From Ramicandelaber brevisporus (taxonomy: Eukaryota > Kickxellomycota > Ramicandelaberales > Ramicandelaberaceae): a stretch of DNA of 11,763 bases. A program made the translations under genes and the position numbers. The first letter of the stretch is position 1. Each line of letters begins with the position of its first letter. This document shows, piece by piece, positions 7,333 to 11,763 of this stretch. The DNA is taken from assembly GCA_025201865.1 (NCBI GenBank), contig MU603125.1, forward strand, positions 2,455 to 14,217, read 5' to 3'. The notes under the pieces were generated by a model that did not search any database, was not told where the DNA came from, and saw only the letters and a list, made by a program, of their open reading frames with translations.

Positions 7333-8997
7333 TCAGCCAGTGCGGTGCTGCACAATGACAGAACCAAGCAGCTTGGCCTCGGCAACTGTCTTGCTTTCGT
7401 CCTCGAGCGGCCGTGGTGGAGCCAGGGTGCGCAGCGTGAATCGGCGGTTGGCAGCACGCTCTGCTGGAGGCTGAGAGTCGATGATGAACTGGCGAATTTG
7501 AGCAATTGTGGCCGAGTGGTTGACACGAACAACCATCCGAGTTCCATCAGCGAGACGAACCTGGATGGTGGTCTGCGGCTGCGCAGGATCAACAACAAGC
7601 TTGGGGACAATAGAATCAGTTGCAGCGGCTGTCGCTGTCGCCGTGGTGGTGGTGGTGGTGGTGGTGGCGGCGGTTGTGCCCGATGCTGTCGCAATGGTGC
7701 TTGGTGGCGAGGTTGGAGCCACGGGACTGCTGGCAGAGCCAAGACGCATACCCGTTCCGGTGAAAGCAGCTGTGCGTGGCTTTGGCTTGGCTGATGGGCG
7801 ATACTCGTCATTGAGACCGCCCTTCAGTTCGACCACCACCTGCTGGTCCTCAGTAATGTTCGGGACAAGGTCACGAGGAACCATGCCACGGGAGATGGAG
7901 TTCATTGCAGCCACATTGGCCGGATCCGTGAACTCGCGAAGAGGTCCGTCGTCAACAGTGAATCCAGTGCGATACAGGCGGATCGCGACATGAACTTCAG
8001 CAGGTCCGCCCTCCTGTGCTGCCGCTTCGCCTGCCGTTGACGAACCTGCTGTACCTGCACCGGAAGACTCGGTGGGAGGCAATGCGCTGCCACCAAGGCG
8101 TACACCAGAGCCACGGAATGCACCGCTAGATGAGGAGGAAGAGGAGGCAGATGGATTTGCACGGCCAGGTGGGCGGTTGAATGGCAGGAAAGGCTCGGAG
8201 TCTGCACCACCGCGGCCAGCAGGAGGCGGGTTACGCTGTGCCAATTCAATCAGACGTCGCATCACACTATCCATCGATTCTTCGCTTGCACCACCAGTGC
8301 CTTCGTGGTCGTCATCGTCAGCCGCGGTCAATCCACGAAGCGTGCGGTTGCGAGCAGAGCTAGGTGGGCCGCGGATGGCTACGCCCGAGCGCTCGCCACC
8401 AGCATAAAAATCCTGGCCGTCATCGTCACTGTTGTGCTCTTCAGCCGGCATCTGGCCAAGTGTCATAATACGCGAGCTGCCACCGGCATTACGACGGGCT
8501 GCGGATGATGCAGATGGCCCTCCCGCCGCTGCAGCTGCTGCAGAAGCTGGCGGTGGGTGAAGGGAGTTCAACATTGCCTCCATAATCCTATCGTCATCAC
8601 CACCTGCCGTGCCACCAGCATGCCTGTTGCTGCTATCATCACCTTCTTCGGTATCGCTGAGGTCGTCGTGCTCATCGCCTTCAGCCACAATGTACTGCTG
8701 GACTGCGGCCTGTAAACATTCCGCTCAGTCATAGATGCATCAATAAAACAATAGACTTCATCAAATGTCAACAAAGTGTTTGCGCTTGTGTTTGCGCTTG
8801 TGTGTGCGTTTGTGTGTGCGCTTGTGCTTGTATGTGCGTTTGCGTTCGTGTTGTCTTAGACTACACAGATCTGGTAGCCAAAGGATGGCCCAACTTACCT
8901 CAACATCTCCGTTTGCAGCCTCGAGGTACACGGTTGCAACCTCAACAGGTGCGCCAGTGGCGCCAACGAACAGTGCAATCTTCTCCGAGTTGTCCAT
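7333..8997 (-). CDS. SHP1: p47/Shp1-type Cdc48 cofactor (UBA-SEP-UBX), two exons
   Basis: Two exons: 8997-8899 (33 codons) and 8709-7333, giving 491 aa after removal of a 189-bp phase-0 intron (GAG|GTAAGT ... TTTACAG|GCC). A UBA-like domain spans about 1-43, with its third helix contributed by exon 2. An acidic stretch follows, then the family segment around DFYAGGERSG (about 133-142). There are two SHP boxes, FRGSGVRLG (231-239) and FTGTGMRLG (349-357), on either side of the SEP domain (about 269-335). The UBX domain closes the protein (about 411-490). This is the complete layout of p47/Shp1, which recruits ubiquitylated substrates to the Cdc48/p97 ATPase in ER/Golgi fusion and protein degradation. 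The UBX loop reads LAPPRPL, not the FP-type loop of many relatives. Low-complexity Ala, Ser and Thr runs fill the linkers. The start at 8997 was chosen because the UBA begins there; an in-frame ATG at 9063 would add 22 Phe-rich residues. Confidence 0.92.
7643..7666 (-). repeat. (GTG)8 triplet run encoding a Thr tract in p47
   Basis: Eight GTG units on the plus strand, read as ACC codons on the coding strand, encode the eight-Thr tract in the linker between the second SHP box and the UBX domain. The plus strand has closely spaced GG pairs here and could in principle form a two-quartet G-quadruplex. It is most likely simple linker low complexity. Confidence 0.85.
8710..8898 (-). other. Spliceosomal intron of the p47 gene (189 bp)
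   Basis: The donor GTAAGT is at 8898-8893 and the acceptor TTTACAG ends at 8710. Splicing joins VEAANGDVE-type UBA sequence to AAVQQYIVAEG, restoring the third UBA helix and keeping the reading frame. Without splicing the frame reads into a Lys/His/Arg-rich tail and stops at 8763-8761. A branch-point-like TATGACTGAG lies about 20-30 bases before the acceptor. It is the only intron I can support in the window, and it carries a 12-bp tandem repeat. Confidence 0.9.
8776..8853. repeat. 12-bp minisatellite inside the p47 intron
   Basis: Four near-perfect 12-bp units on the plus strand (GTGTTTGCGCTT twice, GTGTGTGCGTTT, GTGTGTGCGCTT; 8776-8823), followed by degenerate copies to about 8853. The transcribed strand is rich in CA and AAGCGCAAAC. 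The 12-bp unit length keeps the reading frame open through the array if the intron is retained, giving HKRT/HKRK-like units. Confidence 0.9.
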
Positions 8998-9063
8998 CAA
9001 AGCGTGTTGCGTGTCAATCGAGCGAAAGCGTTTAAAAAAAAAAGAAAACAAAGAAAAGAACAT

Positions 9064-11070
9064 TCACTGAGCGACAAACATTTCGTCGCGTTTGTTAACT
9101 TCATCCTCGTCTGTGGCGATTGCCCAACGAACATGAGGGAGCATCTTGCGGATGCTTGCGCGGAAGAACTCTTCGTCAGGTGACATGTCAGCATCACCTT
9201 GAAGCTTGCAGAGTTGGAGCACACGGAGCTTGGACAGGTATGGTAAATCGTTCGCTTTGGCGGATTGCAGACCTTCGTGAATGGAGTCAATAAAGACTTG
9301 CATGCCGACATTGCTTGACCAAAAGCGAATGTCTACAGCATGAGTAAATGCAGCCAAGAGGGCAGCCAAGTGCGAAACAAGACGAGTGTGTAAAAAGCAC
9401 TTGAATGTACCCAGCTGAGGTGCAACATTGTGCATGAATCCAATAATGTCCTCGTCGGAGCGTGGGCTTGCCGTGTCCAGGTCGAGATAGTTCAAGCGCG
9501 ACCATTTCGAACGGAAGAGAACCCGACAAGCTTCGGCACACATTTCGGCATTGGTTGATTCAACTACATTTCCATCCTCGGAATTGCGATAGAATTCGAC
9601 CACCTCCAGGCGCTGGCGTAGGCTGTCCAGTGCCACCGCAAAAGCCGGGCTGCTGAGAACTTGGACAGGCGGGCCGAGCTTGTACATGAATGCTGCTGGA
9701 TCGATCCGCACGGTATCTTGGATTTGGTACGCACCAACACCGCTTCCTAAGCGGAAATTGACGAGTGCGGCCGCATCCGCAGCAGCCGTGGCCTTGTTTG
9801 ACAAGTCAGCTGCATCCTCCAGAAGCCGAGTGCAGAACTTGATATACACTGAGTCGTGTGAGTTCATCATGTAGTCGAGCACAGACAGTCTGCCGTTGAC
9901 AAACCGACGAATGGAATCGAGCGCATTAGGATGTGGATCACCGCTGAGATACAGCGCCACGGATGCCGGTCGAACAGTCAGGGCATCGATAAACTGGGCC
10001 AGATTAGTACCACATTCTTCAGTGATATCGAATGGGTTGAAAATGAGCTTGAGCGACAGAGCATGCAGATTGGTAAAGGTGTTGATGCCATTGGCCATAT
10101 TGAGAAGCTCACCATCTGGAGCAAGCACCATTTGGAGATGGGTAACACTCTGCGCTCGACTGGCGAGACCATCAACTGTGCTGATTTGGCTTGGGAGATA
10201 GTCTAATATCGTCGGCCCCAAGACGTGCAGGTGGTGAAGCCGCTTAGAATTAGCCACAGTCTTCATCAAATCCGAAAATTGCGCCAAAGCAATTTCTGAT
10301 AACTCAATAGCCAGCCATTCGGTGTATTCAGCGACATAACTCAGACGCTTGGAGTAGCATTTCAAGAAGTCGCGCAGAGTGTCAATCTGAGTAGTATCCT
10401 TCGTACCTACAACTCGATACAGTAGAGTGAAGTATTTGTCCATTTCAACGAATCGCTCTTCAGAGACAAGAACGCGGCGATACAGGTAGCGAATGGCTAG
10501 ATTGTGCATGGCCTTGGAAACGAGACAGAGATGACTCAGTGTATTGTGGTTGCAGTGAAGCATGATTTCCTCGATGAGCTCAACTGGAAGCATGTGCAGT
10601 GGGAGAGTGCTGCTCTCGATTCCGATACTGAAGCTATAAGGATCAACCTGTATCATGTCCAATGTCTTATATTGCTGATAATCTTCGTCATCCATTTCGT
10701 CATCATATTCCTCGTCGTCTTCATCCATTTCTTCGTCATCCATTTCCTCATCGTCTGTAACGTCCATCCACTCGTCTTCATCTTCGTCTTCATTGTCAGT
10801 TTCGGCATCATCATCGTAACTATTCTCTTCATTGTCATCGTCATCGTAGCCATCTTCTTCTTCCTCTTCACTATCATCCTCTTCTTCTTCTTCTTCTTCT
10901 TCACAATCATTGCCATCAAACTGGATCCTAATACCAGCTCGACTCAGGATGTCGCTGGCGTTGGTTTTACCAGTCATACATGCGACTACCGTACTGTCCT
11001 CGAGCCAGCTCGGTAGATCTTCGTCCATCAGCTCTTGCTTCAGCTTTGCTAATTTCTCTGGCTGATCCAT
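9064..11070 (-). CDS. F-box-like protein with a long acidic tract
   Basis: Single-exon, 668 aa. An F-box-like segment lies at about 156-200 (LPVELIEEIMLHC...LSHLCLVSKAMHNLAIRYLYRRV), the usual fungal form in which F-box proteins bind Skp1 and present substrates to SCF ubiquitin ligase. It is preceded by an extreme acidic tract, residues 56-130, with 56 of 75 Asp or Glu (about 10905-10681). Residues 200-668 look like a helical, leucine-rich repeat-like fold, as in many F-box receptors, but no named repeat is clear and the substrate is unknown. The ATG at 11070 has an excellent context (TACCATGG). The open frame extends further upstream only from a TTG codon at 11139, which I do not use. The stop (TGA, 9066-9064) is followed at once by an ATG in frame with the p47 exon. 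The F-box call is by pattern; the rest of the protein is unrecognised. Confidence 0.78.
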   Translation of the reverse strand: MDQPEKLAKLKQELMDEDLPSWLEDSTVVACMTGKTNASDILSRAGIRIQFDGNDCEEEEEEEEDDSEEEEEDGYDDDDNEENSYDDDAETDNEDEDEDEWMDVTDDEEMDDEEMDEDDEEYDDEMDDEDYQQYKTLDMIQVDPYSFSIGIESSTLPLHMLPVELIEEIMLHCNHNTLSHLCLVSKAMHNLAIRYLYRRVLVSEERFVEMDKYFTLLYRVVGTKDTTQIDTLRDFLKCYSKRLSYVAEYTEWLAIELSEIALAQFSDLMKTVANSKRLHHLHVLGPTILDYLPSQISTVDGLASRAQSVTHLQMVLAPDGELLNMANGINTFTNLHALSLKLIFNPFDITEECGTNLAQFIDALTVRPASVALYLSGDPHPNALDSIRRFVNGRLSVLDYMMNSHDSVYIKFCTRLLEDAADLSNKATAAADAAALVNFRLGSGVGAYQIQDTVRIDPAAFMYKLGPPVQVLSSPAFAVALDSLRQRLEVVEFYRNSEDGNVVESTNAEMCAEACRVLFRSKWSRLNYLDLDTASPRSDEDIIGFMHNVAPQLGTFKCFLHTRLVSHLAALLAAFTHAVDIRFWSSNVGMQVFIDSIHEGLQSAKANDLPYLSKLRVLQLCKLQGDADMSPDEEFFRASIRKMLPHVRWAIATDEDEVNKRDEMFVAQ

Positions 11071-11224
11071 GGTACTTCTGTTTCGCTTTTCTTTGCGTCT
11101 TATTTTTTGTTTCGTTTTCTCACAGTTTGGGAGTATCAATCAATTGTAGTGTTCATAAAAAGGCGATGGTTAAAAAGTAATGTACATTTTTTTGGTAAAA
11201 GCGTCAGGCTGCTGTTGGCGCGGA
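11071..11224 (-). promoter_or_regulatory. Gap between histone H4 and the F-box gene
   Basis: These 154 bp hold the H4 3' end and the F-box promoter. The sense strand has an A7 run (11193-11187), TTTTTATGAA (about 11162-11153), CAATTGATTGATA (about 11145-11133) and an A-rich AAAAC/GAAAA leader up to the ATG. I saw neither a metazoan-type histone 3' stem-loop nor an AATAAA hexamer, although an AAAATAAGA sequence is present near 11106-11098. Confidence 0.5.

Positions 11225-11763
<539 letters not shown>

Noticed and set aside
7078-7794. A 238-aa plus-strand open frame across the IBTK-p47 junction
   Set aside because: It is antisense to two well-supported proteins, contains a Gly run mirroring their repeats, and has no recognisable domain.
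8688-8688. p47 starting at 8688
   Set aside because: The codon there is GTG. The splice sites at 8898 and 8710 join a UBA-coding exon in phase, giving the full family layout.
8776-8853. The intron minisatellite as a CRISPR array or coding repeat domain
   Set aside because: Units are only 12 bp with no spacers, and the segment is inside an intron with consensus splice sites.
10504-11016. A plus-strand hydrophobic frame (Ile/Val/Phe-rich, membrane-like)
   Set aside because: It is the complement of the Asp/Glu-coding repeats of the F-box gene, which automatically reads as hydrophobic residues.
11139-11139. F-box protein starting at 11139
   Set aside because: The codon there is TTG. The ATG at 11070 has an excellent context and begins the plausible protein.
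11160-11224. A histone-type 3' stem-loop after H4
   Set aside because: No 6-bp stem with a 4-base loop of the expected sequence is present. Fungal histone mRNAs are normally polyadenylated.

Overview
The window is nuclear DNA from a compact, intron-poor eukaryotic genome, almost certainly a fungus. The histone H4 has fungal-type substitutions (Thr after Met, Ile21, Ser-Leu at 83-84), the Sdh2 is fungal-like, and genes are a few tens to about 200 bp apart with only one supportable intron. An early-diverging lineage such as a chytrid would fit the complete metazoan-like IBTK protein and moderate GC, but the sequence alone does not prove the phylum.

Layout. Positions 1-779 hold no recognisable gene and form the upstream region of a plus-strand mitochondrial carrier (780-1850, glutamate carrier type). 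It converges on SDH2 (2839-2024, minus), the iron-sulfur subunit of succinate dehydrogenase; the 173 bp between their stops hold a 29-triplet compound microsatellite. From SDH2 to the right edge every gene is on the minus strand. In transcription order these are histone H4 (11530-11225), an F-box-like protein with a long acidic tract (11070-9064), a p47/Shp1-type Cdc48 cofactor (8997-7333, one intron), an IBTK-like ankyrin-RCC1-BTB-BTB protein (7312-3056), and SDH2.

Functional reading. The left end is mitochondrial (carrier plus respiratory complex II). The middle is a block of three ubiquitin-system genes in head-to-tail order: a putative SCF adaptor (F-box), a Cdc48/p97 adaptor (p47/Shp1) and a putative cullin-3 adaptor (IBTK). 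They are packed with gaps of at most 66 bp and 20 bp. The F-box stop codon is followed directly by an ATG in the same frame as the p47 exon. The right end is a histone H4 gene whose predicted protein lacks the usual two C-terminal glycines.

The points most worth checking are the packed ubiquitin trio and its in-frame junction, the shortened and divergent H4, an 11-bp motif shared by the upstream regions of the two mitochondrial genes, and the intron-borne 12-bp repeat in p47. No mobile element, CRISPR array, tRNA or rRNA was seen.
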